A DNA stretch of 64,000 nt from CBDCRK01 sp965220955. Its GTDB lineage: Bacteria > Desulfobacterota > Binatia > Bin18 > CBDCRK01. Positions 9,397 to 17,193 of the stretch are shown here, piece after piece; positions within the stretch are counted from its first letter, which is position 1; every line of letters begins with the position of its first letter. Both the position numbers and the translations under genes were made by a program. The stretch lies in contig CBDCRK010000015.1 in assembly GCA_965220955.1 (NCBI GenBank), positions 1 through 64,000 of the forward strand, read 5' to 3'. The notes under the pieces were generated by a model, which saw nothing but the letters and a program-made list of their open reading frames with translations, searched no databases and was not told where the DNA came from.

Positions 9397-12300
9397 GCTA
9401 CGCCGCCGGATCATTAGTCAAGGCACGAGGGAGGGAGTGGGTTGTCCTGCCCGAATCAGAGACAGACTTGCTCGTGCTGCGTCCCCTGGGCGGGACCGAG
9501 GATGAAGTCACGGGGATTTGTGTGGCGCTTGAGCGCGTCGAACCGGCACGTTTTGACCTACCGGATCCTACCCAACTGGGTGACTACCGTTCCTGCCACC
9601 TGCTGCGCGACGCTGTGCGTCTTGGCTTTCGTTCCAGTGCCGGTCCCTTCCGTTCGTTTGGCCGCCTCGCTGTGGAACCGCGGCCATATCAGTTAGTGCC
9701 GCTGCTGATGGCGCTCAAGCTTGATCCGGTGCGACTGTTGATTGCGGATGACGTAGGGATCGGCAAGACGATTGAAGCCGGCCTTGTTGCGCGAGAGTTA
9801 ATGGATCGTGGTGAGGTCGAACGCGTGGCCGTGCTCTGCCCACCCCAGCTGGCCGAACAGTGGCAGGGGGAGCTACGCGAGAAGTTCCACGTCGACGCTG
9901 AGCTGGTGCTCCCCGGCACGGCATCGCGCCTGGAGCGACACTGCCGGCTCGGCCAATCCCTCTTTGATCTGCACCCGTATGTGATCGTCTCGACCGATTT
10001 TATTAAGTCAGATCGCCGGCGAGACGAGTTCTTGCGCACCTGCCCGGAACTGGTGATTGTGGACGAGGCTCATACGTGCGCGTATGCGGGTGAAGCAAGA
10101 AGGGGACAGCACCAGCGCTATCAATTAGTCTCCGGTCTTGCTGCTGCTAAGAACCGGCATCTGATCCTGGTTACGGCAACACCGCACAGCGGCAACGAAG
10201 CGACATTCCGCTCGCTGCTCACGCTGTTACAACCGGAGTTTGCGAATCTGCCGGATGATCTCAGGGGGAGGGAGAACGAATACCACCGCCGGCGTCTCGC
10301 TGCGCACTTTGCCCAGCGGCGGCGGGGCGACATCCACCACTACCTGGATGCAGAGACCCCATTTCCGCAGCGGGAGGACCGTGAGGAGACGTATAGGCTC
10401 TCGACCGAGTATAAACGGCTCTTTGATCGTGTGTTGAGGTACGCGCGCGAAACGGTGGCAGACCCTGCGGGCGGCAATCGTCACCGCCAACGGGTGCGTT
10501 GGTGGTCAGCGCTGGCCCTGCTGCGCTCGCTGGCATCCAGTCCCGCTGCTGCCGCCGCGACCATGCGCAGCCGGGCTACAACCGCCGATACCGAGACGCC
10601 GGGCGAAGCCGACCAGATTGGACGTCACGCGGTTTTTGATCTGGTGGATGACGAATCGGCAGAAGGTGCAGACCTCACCCCAGGGAGTGATCCTGGCGAG
10701 GAAGAAGATGATTCGCAGTCTAACCGGCGGCGCCTGTTAGAGATGGCGCGTGAGGCCGATGCCCTGCGGGGAGAGAAAGACGAGAAGCTGAAAAAGGCAG
10801 TGAAGCTCCTAGCGGCCCTGGTCAAGGATGGATTCCAGCCGATCCTCTTCTGCCGCTTCATTCCGACCGCTGAATATGTTGCGACTGCCTTACGTGAGCA
10901 GTTACCAAAGGGTGTCGGGGTGGCGGCAATTACCGGTTTGCTCCCACCTGCGGAGCGCGAGGAGCGGGTGTTACAGCTCGCACAATCCCCCAAGCGTGTG
11001 CTGGTCTGTACAGATTGCCTGAGCGAAGGCATTAACCTGCAAGAGCACTTTGACGCCGTCATGCACTACGACCTCTCCTGGAATCCGACACGCCATGAGC
11101 AACGTGAGGGACGAGTCGATCGCTACGGACAGCCCAGCGAGACCGTCTGCACGATAACGTACTACGGCATTGACAACCAGATCGATGGCATCGTACTCGA
11201 CGTGCTTATTCGCAAACACCGCGCGATTCGTAACTCGCTGGGTATCTCGGTCCCGGTGCCGGTCGATACGGAGCAGGTGGTTGAGGCAATTTTTGAGGGG
11301 CTCTTGTTGCGGGAAAGCGCGGGCAGCGTGGAGAACTATCTGCCGGGGTTCGAAGAATTCTTCCGGCCACAGAAAGAAGACCTGTTCCACAGGTGGGACG
11401 CGGCTGCCGAGCGCGAAAAGCGTTCTCGCACCATGTTTGCCCAGGAATCAGTCAAGGTTGACGAAGTGGCCCAGGAACTGCGTGCCATGCAGGCAGCGAT
11501 CGGCTCGCGGGTGGACGTGGCTGCCTTCACCATAGAGGCCTCCCGTGCCCACGGAGCAGTTATCAGGCAGGTCAAGGGTCAGGGGTCAGCAGAGAGTGGT
11601 CAGGGGTCAGCAGAGAGTGGTCAGGGGTCAGTGATCAGTGATCAGATCCAACCCACTGACCGACCACTGACTACCGCTCACCGGCCACTGACCATTGAAA
11701 ACCGATCAGCAATCACCGAATTTGACCTCAGGGAGACGCCACGGGCACTGCGTGAAGCAGCTGGCAACCGCGACCGCCTCACCGCTCGCTTCGAGCTCCC
11801 CATCCAGAAGGGCCAGCTGTACCTGAACCGCACACATCCGATCGTCGAAGGGCTGGCAAGCTATGTCATGGACACCGCGCTTGATCCGTTAGGAAATGGC
11901 ATGGCCCGCCGCTGCGGGGTGATTCGCACAGGTCGTGTGGAGCGCCGGACGACTGTGCTGCTTGTGCGCTTTCGCTATCATATCATCACCCGCCGTGGTG
12001 ACGCAGAGCTTCCCTTATTAGCAGAGGATTGCCGGGTGCTTGCCTTTGCTGGGTCGCCACAGAATCCGCAGTGGCTAGATACCACGCAGGCCGAGGCGCT
12101 CCTACAGGTGCAGCCTGAGGCGAACGTGCTTCCAGATCAGGCGGCACACTTTCTACGTGTGGTGATCGATAGTTTCGATGCGGTGCGACCGCATCTCGAT
12201 CAGGTTGCAAAACAGCAAGGAGAGGAACTGCTCCATGCGCACCGTCGTGTCCGTCAAGCCAGCCGGATGCGGCATGTCCGTTACACTGTCGAGCCTCACC

Positions 12301-12410
12301 TTCCGCCAGATGTGCTGGGTGTATATGTATATCTCCCCGTAGGCAAAGGACAGAGAAATGTGAATCCGCACAGAAAGGAGGACAACCATGATGAACGAAC
12401 TCAAAGTTGA
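9393..12410 (+). CDS. drmD: SNF2-family helicase, DrmD-like (DISARM-related)
   Basis: This 1005-residue protein starts at 9393, where ATG overlaps the upstream TGA (ATGA), indicating translational coupling. The SNF2/RapA-type core has Walker A ADDVGIGKTIEAGL near residue 118, VDEAHTC near 222, TATPHSGNE near 260, and the helicase C domain ending in QREGRVDRYGQ near 569. The layout is that of DrmD, the SNF2 subunit of class 1 DISARM. Around residues 728-775 it carries low-complexity GQGSAES repeats encoded by an invaded intergenic repeat. The open frame extends upstream to 9114, but that is a shadow of the helicase gene. The symbol is by resemblance only. Confidence 0.85.
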   Translation: MSYAAGSLVKARGREWVVLPESETDLLVLRPLGGTEDEVTGICVALERVEPARFDLPDPTQLGDYRSCHLLRDAVRLGFRSSAGPFRSFGRLAVEPRPYQLVPLLMALKLDPVRLLIADDVGIGKTIEAGLVARELMDRGEVERVAVLCPPQLAEQWQGELREKFHVDAELVLPGTASRLERHCRLGQSLFDLHPYVIVSTDFIKSDRRRDEFLRTCPELVIVDEAHTCAYAGEARRGQHQRYQLVSGLAAAKNRHLILVTATPHSGNEATFRSLLTLLQPEFANLPDDLRGRENEYHRRRLAAHFAQRRRGDIHHYLDAETPFPQREDREETYRLSTEYKRLFDRVLRYARETVADPAGGNRHRQRVRWWSALALLRSLASSPAAAAATMRSRATTADTETPGEADQIGRHAVFDLVDDESAEGADLTPGSDPGEEEDDSQSNRRRLLEMAREADALRGEKDEKLKKAVKLLAALVKDGFQPILFCRFIPTAEYVATALREQLPKGVGVAAITGLLPPAEREERVLQLAQSPKRVLVCTDCLSEGINLQEHFDAVMHYDLSWNPTRHEQREGRVDRYGQPSETVCTITYYGIDNQIDGIVLDVLIRKHRAIRNSLGISVPVPVDTEQVVEAIFEGLLLRESAGSVENYLPGFEEFFRPQKEDLFHRWDAAAEREKRSRTMFAQESVKVDEVAQELRAMQAAIGSRVDVAAFTIEASRAHGAVIRQVKGQGSAESGQGSAESGQGSVISDQIQPTDRPLTTAHRPLTIENRSAITEFDLRETPRALREAAGNRDRLTARFELPIQKGQLYLNRTHPIVEGLASYVMDTALDPLGNGMARRCGVIRTGRVERRTTVLLVRFRYHIITRRGDAELPLLAEDCRVLAFAGSPQNPQWLDTTQAEALLQVQPEANVLPDQAAHFLRVVIDSFDAVRPHLDQVAKQQGEELLHAHRRVRQASRMRHVRYTVEPHLPPDVLGVYVYLPVGKGQRNVNPHRKEDNHDERTQS
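11577..11700 (+). repeat. In-frame GGTCAG-type repeat inside the SNF2 helicase gene
   Basis: Two perfect 21-bp tandem units (11577-11597 and 11598-11618, beginning GGTCAGGGGTCAGC) are followed by a partial third unit merging into GGTCAGTGATCAGTGATCAG (11626-11645 region). The complementary half (CCCACTGACCGACCACTGAC and CGGCCACTGACC) lies at 11651-11695. The whole can fold as a long hairpin. It stays in frame and encodes GQGSAES repeats. The same family occurs at 12610-12640 and 13041-13119. Confidence 0.85.
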
Positions 12411-12609
12411 GCTGCCGCCAGAAGTGCCAGTTGAAGAGGCCCGGCTCCTCCTAATGGTCAAGCTCTTTGAAACCGGACGCTTGTCCCTGGGACAGGCAGC
12501 AAAGCTCGCCGGGTACTCGAAGCGTGCATTTATAGAATTGTTAGGGAAGCTTAGGGTGCCCGTATTTGATTATCCGGCTGAAGAACTCAAAGAGGAAGCC
12601 GCTTTTTGA
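12388..12609 (+). CDS. UPF0175 family small protein (antitoxin-like)
   Basis: This 73-residue protein overlaps the end of the SNF2 gene by 23 bp and has a strong AAGGAGGACAACC before tandem ATG codons at 12388 and 12391. It matches UPF0175: a variable N-terminus, then LLLMVKLFETGRLSLGQAAK, LAGYSKRAFIELLGKL and a C-terminal FDYPAEELKEE. The family is usually antitoxin-like and paired with a PIN-domain toxin, and contains a helix-turn-helix-like segment. Here no toxin gene follows. It is either an orphan, a small regulator of the cassette, or a subunit. The tight overlap suggests co-translation with the helicase. Confidence 0.85.
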   Translation: MMNELKVELPPEVPVEEARLLLMVKLFETGRLSLGQAAKLAGYSKRAFIELLGKLRVPVFDYPAEELKEEAAF

Positions 12610-12640
12610 GTGGTCGGTGGTCAGTTTTCAGTGATTAGTG
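12610..12640 (+). repeat. Fragment of the GGTCAG-type repeat
   Basis: Immediately after the UPF0175 stop comes GTGGTCGGTGGTCAG followed by TTTTCAGTGATTAGTG. This is a single-arm copy of the repeat family seen at 11577-11700 and 13041-13119. Confidence 0.7.
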
Positions 12641-12671
12641 AAGGACCCGAAGCTCCACTGGAGAACATGAG

Positions 12672-13034
12672 GTGAATCTGAGAAGCTATCGAGACCTGGA
12701 AGTCTGGCAAAAGGCTATGGATCTTGTTGTCGAATGTTACCAGGTCACAAAGCTTTTCCCGCAAAGCGAATTGTATGGGCTGACCAGTCAACTGCAACGT
12801 GCGGCAGTTTCGGTTCCGGCAAATATTGCTGAGGGGTCAGGACGCCAACACACTCTAGAATTGATCCAACATCTTTCTATTGCTTATGGTTCTCTTGCTG
12901 AATTGGAAACTCACATCCAAATTGCTGGGCGACTTGATTATCTCAATACGAAACAGACAAAGAGACTTTTGGAGCGCACTGGGGAGGTCGGCCGGATGCT
13001 AAACGGTTTAATGAGATCCTTGCGAAACAAATAA
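12672..13034 (+). CDS. Four-helix-bundle protein, S23/23S rRNA intervening-sequence family
   Basis: This 120-residue protein starts at GTG 12672, with TGGAGAACATGAG upstream. It is a textbook member: LRSYRDLEVWQKAMDLV at the start, FPQSELYGLTSQLQRAAVSV, then PANIAEGSGRQ in the middle, and a helical tail. The fold forms pentameric four-helix bundles and is related to the Avd accessory protein of diversity-generating retroelements. Its cellular role is unknown. It is flanked on both sides by GGTCAG-type repeats and sits between the SNF2/UPF0175 genes and the methylase. It may therefore be a later insertion travelling with the repeat rather than a system subunit. Confidence 0.9.
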   Translation: MNLRSYRDLEVWQKAMDLVVECYQVTKLFPQSELYGLTSQLQRAAVSVPANIAEGSGRQHTLELIQHLSIAYGSLAELETHIQIAGRLDYLNTKQTKRLLERTGEVGRMLNGLMRSLRNK

Positions 13035-13040
13035 GGAAAA

Positions 13041-13119
13041 GTGGTCAGTCGTCAGAGGTCAGTGATCAGGCCCAACCCACCGATCACCGACCACCGATCA
13101 CCGACCACCGATCACCGAT
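13041..13119 (+). repeat. GGTCAG-type repeat with 14-bp tandem units abutting the methylase start
   Basis: The left arm GTGGTCAGTCGTCAGAGGTCAG (split at about 13041-13061) is followed by GTGATCAGG. The right arm then carries CGATCACCGACCAC at 13081-13094, again at 13095-13108, and a partial third copy to 13119. The arms are roughly inverted. The unit ends exactly at the methylase ATG, leaving no recognisable ribosome binding site there. Confidence 0.85.
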
Positions 13120-16100
13120 ATGCAAACCCAACGTCGCAATCTTTTCACCACGATCCACAGCGAAGGCGCGATTCTCCCTGCTGACCTGCTGCAGCGCATT
13201 GCCGATGGTGACCGCGGTCTCCTTGGCCTGACCCCAGAGTCGTATCACCTGGACAAAGGGCAGAAGCTCAACGAGGCCACCAACCACTCATGGAACCGGC
13301 TCGTGGGGACCTGGGCCACCTTTAAGGAGTCGGTGGCAAAGCTTCCCGCAGGTGACCTTGGCACAACCGTTACTCGTGAGCGCTGGCTACTCCCTCTCTT
13401 CCAAGAACTGGGCTACGGCCGTCTCCTCACCGCCAAGGCCATAGAGGTGGAGGGCAAAAGTTACCCTATTTCCCACAGCTGGCATCATGCGCCGGTTCAT
13501 CTGGTGGGCTGTCAGGTAGACCTGGACTACCGTGCGCCGGGTGTTGCCGGTGCAGCTCGTAGTAGCCCGCACAGTTTGGTTCAGGATCTGTTAAACCGCT
13601 CCGATGCGCATTTGTGGGGTTTTGTCTCGAACGGGCTGCGGCTCCGTATGCTCCACGACAACGCCAGTCTCACCCGCCAGGCCTACGTGGAGTTCGAGCT
13701 GGAAGCCATGATGGAGGGCGAGGTCTATGCCGACTTCGTCCTGCTATGGCTCCTGTGTCACCAGTCACGAGTGGAGGCGGACCGGCCCGAAGAATGCTGG
13801 TTGGAACAATGGTCACGTGCGGCGCAGGAGCTAGGCACTCGCGCGCTGGACCAACTCCGCAATGGGGTGGAAGAGGCGATTAGCGCCCTTGGCCGTGGAT
13901 TTCTGGCGTATACGGCGAATCAGGCATTGCGAGACAAGCTTCGATCGGGTGCCTTGGATGCACAGGACTACTACCGTCAGATCTTGCGTCTGGTGTATCG
14001 CTTGCTCTTTCTGTTTGTTGCAGAGGATCGTAGTCTGTTGCTGGATACTGGTGCCGATACAGCTGCCCGTGAGCGGTACACGCGCTTTTATTCTACAGCC
14101 AAGTTACGCCAGCTGGCCGAGCGCCGCCTTGGAACTCGCCATGCTGATCTGTTCCATGGACTGCGGCTGGTAATGGAGAAACTCGGCAGTGACGCAGGCT
14201 GTCCAGAACTGGCCTTGCCTGCACTAGGGAGCTTTCTTTTTTCTGAGCAGGCAATCCCCGACCTGGAAGGGTGCGAGATCGCCAACCATGACCTACTCGA
14301 TGCCGTTCGCGCACTGGCTTTTTCCATCGATGGCCATGGTCGCCGCTTGGTCGATTACAAGAACCTCGGCTCCGAAGAACTTGGCAGCATGTATGAATCA
14401 TTGTTGGAATTACACCCGGAGTTGAACGTTGAGGCGGGAACATTCGAGCTCAAAGTCGCCAGTGGCCACGAGCGCAAGACCACCGGTAGTTATTACACAC
14501 ACCCGAGCCTTGTGCAGTGTCTGCTCGACTCAGCCCTCGATCCAGTCATCCAGGACTGCCTCAAGGAAGCAAGGGATGCTGAGAAAGCCTTGCTTTCTCT
14601 CAAGATCTGCGACCCCGCCTGTGGCAGCGGGCATTTTCTGATTGCCGCTGCCCATCGCATGGCTAAACGCTTGGCCTCTATTCGGACTGGTGATGATGAA
14701 CCCTCGCCTGAGGCGACTCGGACAGCCCTACGCGACGTTATCGGCCGCTGCATCTACGGCGTGGACCTCAACCCGATGGCGGTTGAGCTGTGCAAGGTGG
14801 CTCTCTGGATGGAAGCTCTGGAGCCAGGCAAACCGTTGTCTTTCTTGGACCATCGTATCCAGTGTGGTAATAGCTTGCTGGGCGCGATGCCGGTGCTGCT
14901 GCATCGAGGTATTCCGGATGTGGCCTTTGATCCCATCGAGGGCGACAACAAAGAAGTGTGCCGAAAGTTCAGAAAACAGAACAAAGAAGAGCGCAAGGGA
15001 CAAGGCACGCTGTTTGATGCTACCGATCAACCCTGGCAGCGCCTGGGCGACCTGGCCGCCGGCCTTATGAGTCTGGAAGATATTGCCGATGACACGATCG
15101 AAGGAGTGCGGCGCAAGCAGGAACGCTACGAAGAATTGGTTCGCTCTAGCGGATACATGTATGGCCGTTTGTGGGCTGACGCTTGGTGCGCGGCCTTCGT
15201 CTGGAAGAAGACCAGGGAGTTCTCCTACCCTATTACGGAAGAGGTCTTCCGCAGGATCGAGCGCAACCCCTACAGCATTACTCCCTGGATGCGTGAGGAA
15301 ATCCGGCGGCTGTCCCAGCATTACCAGTTCTTCCACTGGCACCTAGCCTTCCCCGATGTGTTTCGCGTTCCGGGCGATGGCGAGGAACCAGAGAATGAGC
15401 AAGCAGGCTGGAGTGGTGGATTCGACGTAGTGCTGGGCAACCCGCCGTGGGACATGCAAGAGGTGAAAGATAACGAGTTCTTCGCTAGTTCCTCGCCGGA
15501 TATTCTTGCAGTCAAGAGTGCGAAAGATAAAGAGAGGATCATAGCCGAGTTTAAATCCTCGCTGCCTAATCTTTGGACGCGGTATCAGCACTATGTACGG
15601 AGCATACAAGGCCAGAAACATTTTATGATGAATAGTGGCCGGTTTCCGCTGTCAGCAGTAGGCCGCCTGAATCTTTATCGTTTGTTTCTAGAAAACCATC
15701 ACAGCGTTATTTCTATAACCGGGCGAGTTGGGGTGGTGATCCCCTCTGGGTTCGCCTCTGACTCATTTTCGCAAGACCATTTTAACGCTCTGCACGGTCA
15801 GGGAAGACTCGTGAGCTTTTATGACTTCGAGAACAGAGAAGGAATCTTTCCTGGCGTTGATCGCAGATACAAGTTCTGCCTACTTACTCTCACTGGAGCT
15901 GTTAGCACTGCTGCAGCGACCGATTTTGTTTTCTTTGCAAGCAAAGTTGATGAACTACGAGATTCTGGCAGACATGTTCCAATGTCACCGCCTGACGTCC
16001 GAGCCCTAAATCCCCTTACAGGAACAGCACCTCTCTTCCGCTCAGCTCGCGAGATGAAGATTGCCCTGCACCTCCACCAAAAAGCACCAATACTGGCCCA

Positions 16101-17100
16101 CAAAGATGAGGAGGAGGGATGGCAAGTAAAACCGACCCTCATGTTTATGATGAACGCAACCATGAAATCTCACCGTTCCGCCGACGAGCTGGAATCAAGG
16201 CACTACAAATTACATGGAAATAGGTTCGTTCATGGAGAGGATGAATGGTTGCCGCTTTACGAAGGGAAGATGGTTGGGATGTACGACCATCGGTCTGCAA
16301 GCATCCAATTTGACCCAGCGAACCGAGTCCGTAGAAACCAACCCTTACCACTCAGCTTAGAAGAACATACCGATCCGTATTATGTAGCCGTTCCTATGTT
16401 CTGGGTTAATTCTTTAACAGTGAAAGATCGGTGCGGTGGCACTCTGCCCCGCTGGTGTCTGGCGATAAAAGATGTCACCTCTGCCACAAATGAGCGGACG
16501 GTGATTGCTGCCATGCTGCCATGCGCTGCGCTAACCGATTCTGTGCCTTGGCTTGCCAACTCACAGTCTCCTTCGCTTAATATGTGCTTATTAGGAAATC
16601 TAAACTCCTTTGTTCTTGATTTCGCTGCTCGACAAAAGGTTGCGGGGTTACATCTGCGGGGGCATTATCTAGCACAGCTGCCGACCCTATCACCGAGCAT
16701 CTACAAACGGCCTACCGTATGGGAAGGTTCATGTATGCGCTTGGAGCAGTGGGTATTTTCACGAGTTCTGGAGCTGACCTACACTGCCTGGGACCTGGAA
16801 CCGTTTGCCAAAGACTGTGGCTACAACGGTCCGCCATTCCGTTGGGACGAGGAACGACGCTTCCTGTTGCGTTGCGAACTCGATGCCGCCTACTTTCACC
16901 TCTACGGGATCTCCCGCAGCGACGTGGACTACATCATGGAGACCTTCCCTATCGTTAAGCGCAAGGACGAACAGAAACACGGCGAGTACCGCACCAAGCG
17001 CGTCATTCTGGAAATCTATGACGCCATGCAGCGGGCAATCGGCACCGGGGAGCAGCCGGCCGAGATTGCCTATGGTGGCGGTTATGCTGGCTGCGGATGA
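13120..17100 (+). CDS. Eco57I-type N6-adenine DNA methyltransferase (type IIG / DISARM MI-like)
   Basis: This 1326-residue protein has an N-terminal region of the Eco57I type (PVHLVGCQVDLD, SPHSLVQDLLNRSD, LWGFVSNGLRLRML). The target-binding/methylase core carries motif I DPACGSGHFL near residue 496 and motif IV LGNPPWD near 772, typical for N6-adenine methylation. No clear active nuclease motif is visible at the N-terminus. The start directly follows a repeat and lacks a Shine-Dalgarno sequence. The C-terminus reads IGTGEQPAEIAYGGGYAGCG; related proteins usually continue with a proline-rich tail after TGEP. The last 10-13 residues appear to be encoded by a short-chain dehydrogenase remnant. 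It probably marks host DNA for the two helicases. Confidence 0.88.
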   Translation: MQTQRRNLFTTIHSEGAILPADLLQRIADGDRGLLGLTPESYHLDKGQKLNEATNHSWNRLVGTWATFKESVAKLPAGDLGTTVTRERWLLPLFQELGYGRLLTAKAIEVEGKSYPISHSWHHAPVHLVGCQVDLDYRAPGVAGAARSSPHSLVQDLLNRSDAHLWGFVSNGLRLRMLHDNASLTRQAYVEFELEAMMEGEVYADFVLLWLLCHQSRVEADRPEECWLEQWSRAAQELGTRALDQLRNGVEEAISALGRGFLAYTANQALRDKLRSGALDAQDYYRQILRLVYRLLFLFVAEDRSLLLDTGADTAARERYTRFYSTAKLRQLAERRLGTRHADLFHGLRLVMEKLGSDAGCPELALPALGSFLFSEQAIPDLEGCEIANHDLLDAVRALAFSIDGHGRRLVDYKNLGSEELGSMYESLLELHPELNVEAGTFELKVASGHERKTTGSYYTHPSLVQCLLDSALDPVIQDCLKEARDAEKALLSLKICDPACGSGHFLIAAAHRMAKRLASIRTGDDEPSPEATRTALRDVIGRCIYGVDLNPMAVELCKVALWMEALEPGKPLSFLDHRIQCGNSLLGAMPVLLHRGIPDVAFDPIEGDNKEVCRKFRKQNKEERKGQGTLFDATDQPWQRLGDLAAGLMSLEDIADDTIEGVRRKQERYEELVRSSGYMYGRLWADAWCAAFVWKKTREFSYPITEEVFRRIERNPYSITPWMREEIRRLSQHYQFFHWHLAFPDVFRVPGDGEEPENEQAGWSGGFDVVLGNPPWDMQEVKDNEFFASSSPDILAVKSAKDKERIIAEFKSSLPNLWTRYQHYVRSIQGQKHFMMNSGRFPLSAVGRLNLYRLFLENHHSVISITGRVGVVIPSGFASDSFSQDHFNALHGQGRLVSFYDFENREGIFPGVDRRYKFCLLTLTGAVSTAAATDFVFFASKVDELRDSGRHVPMSPPDVRALNPLTGTAPLFRSAREMKIALHLHQKAPILAHKDEEEGWQVKPTLMFMMNATMKSHRSADELESRHYKLHGNRFVHGEDEWLPLYEGKMVGMYDHRSASIQFDPANRVRRNQPLPLSLEEHTDPYYVAVPMFWVNSLTVKDRCGGTLPRWCLAIKDVTSATNERTVIAAMLPCAALTDSVPWLANSQSPSLNMCLLGNLNSFVLDFAARQKVAGLHLRGHYLAQLPTLSPSIYKRPTVWEGSCMRLEQWVFSRVLELTYTAWDLEPFAKDCGYNGPPFRWDEERRFLLRCELDAAYFHLYGISRSDVDYIMETFPIVKRKDEQKHGEYRTKRVILEIYDAMQRAIGTGEQPAEIAYGGGYAGCG

Positions 17101-17158
17101 GGCTGGGAGGATCACCGGGCAGGGGATTAATGTGTGTGGCGGGACGGTTATGGACTAG
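17060..17158 (+). pseudogene. 3' remnant of a short-chain dehydrogenase/reductase gene (copy 1)
   Basis: From ATG 17084 the frame reads MLAADEAGRITGQGINV then CGGTVMD and a stop at 17156-17158, the classic SDR C-terminal signature. Just upstream, in the methylase frame, PAEIA looks like the SDR GxPxEIA motif, one base out of frame. It overlaps the methylase 3' end. The rest of the SDR gene is absent. Confidence 0.75.
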
Positions 17159-17193
17159 GGGCTGGGGAAACAGGGCGTTGGCCTAGCAGAGGG

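Noticed and set aside
12672..13034. 23S rRNA intervening sequence
   Set aside because: The S23 protein family name suggests it, but no rRNA sequence surrounds the gene.
13081..13119. CRISPR-like array (14-bp units)
   Set aside because: The units are directly abutting with no spacers, and no cas genes are present; this is a simple tandem repeat.
14728..15342. 204-residue minus-strand open frame
   Set aside because: It is antisense to the methylase core and has no motifs.
4198..17100. Complete canonical class 1 DISARM
   Set aside because: No separate DrmB (second DUF1998 protein) or DrmC (PLD nuclease) is visible, so I call it DISARM-related only.
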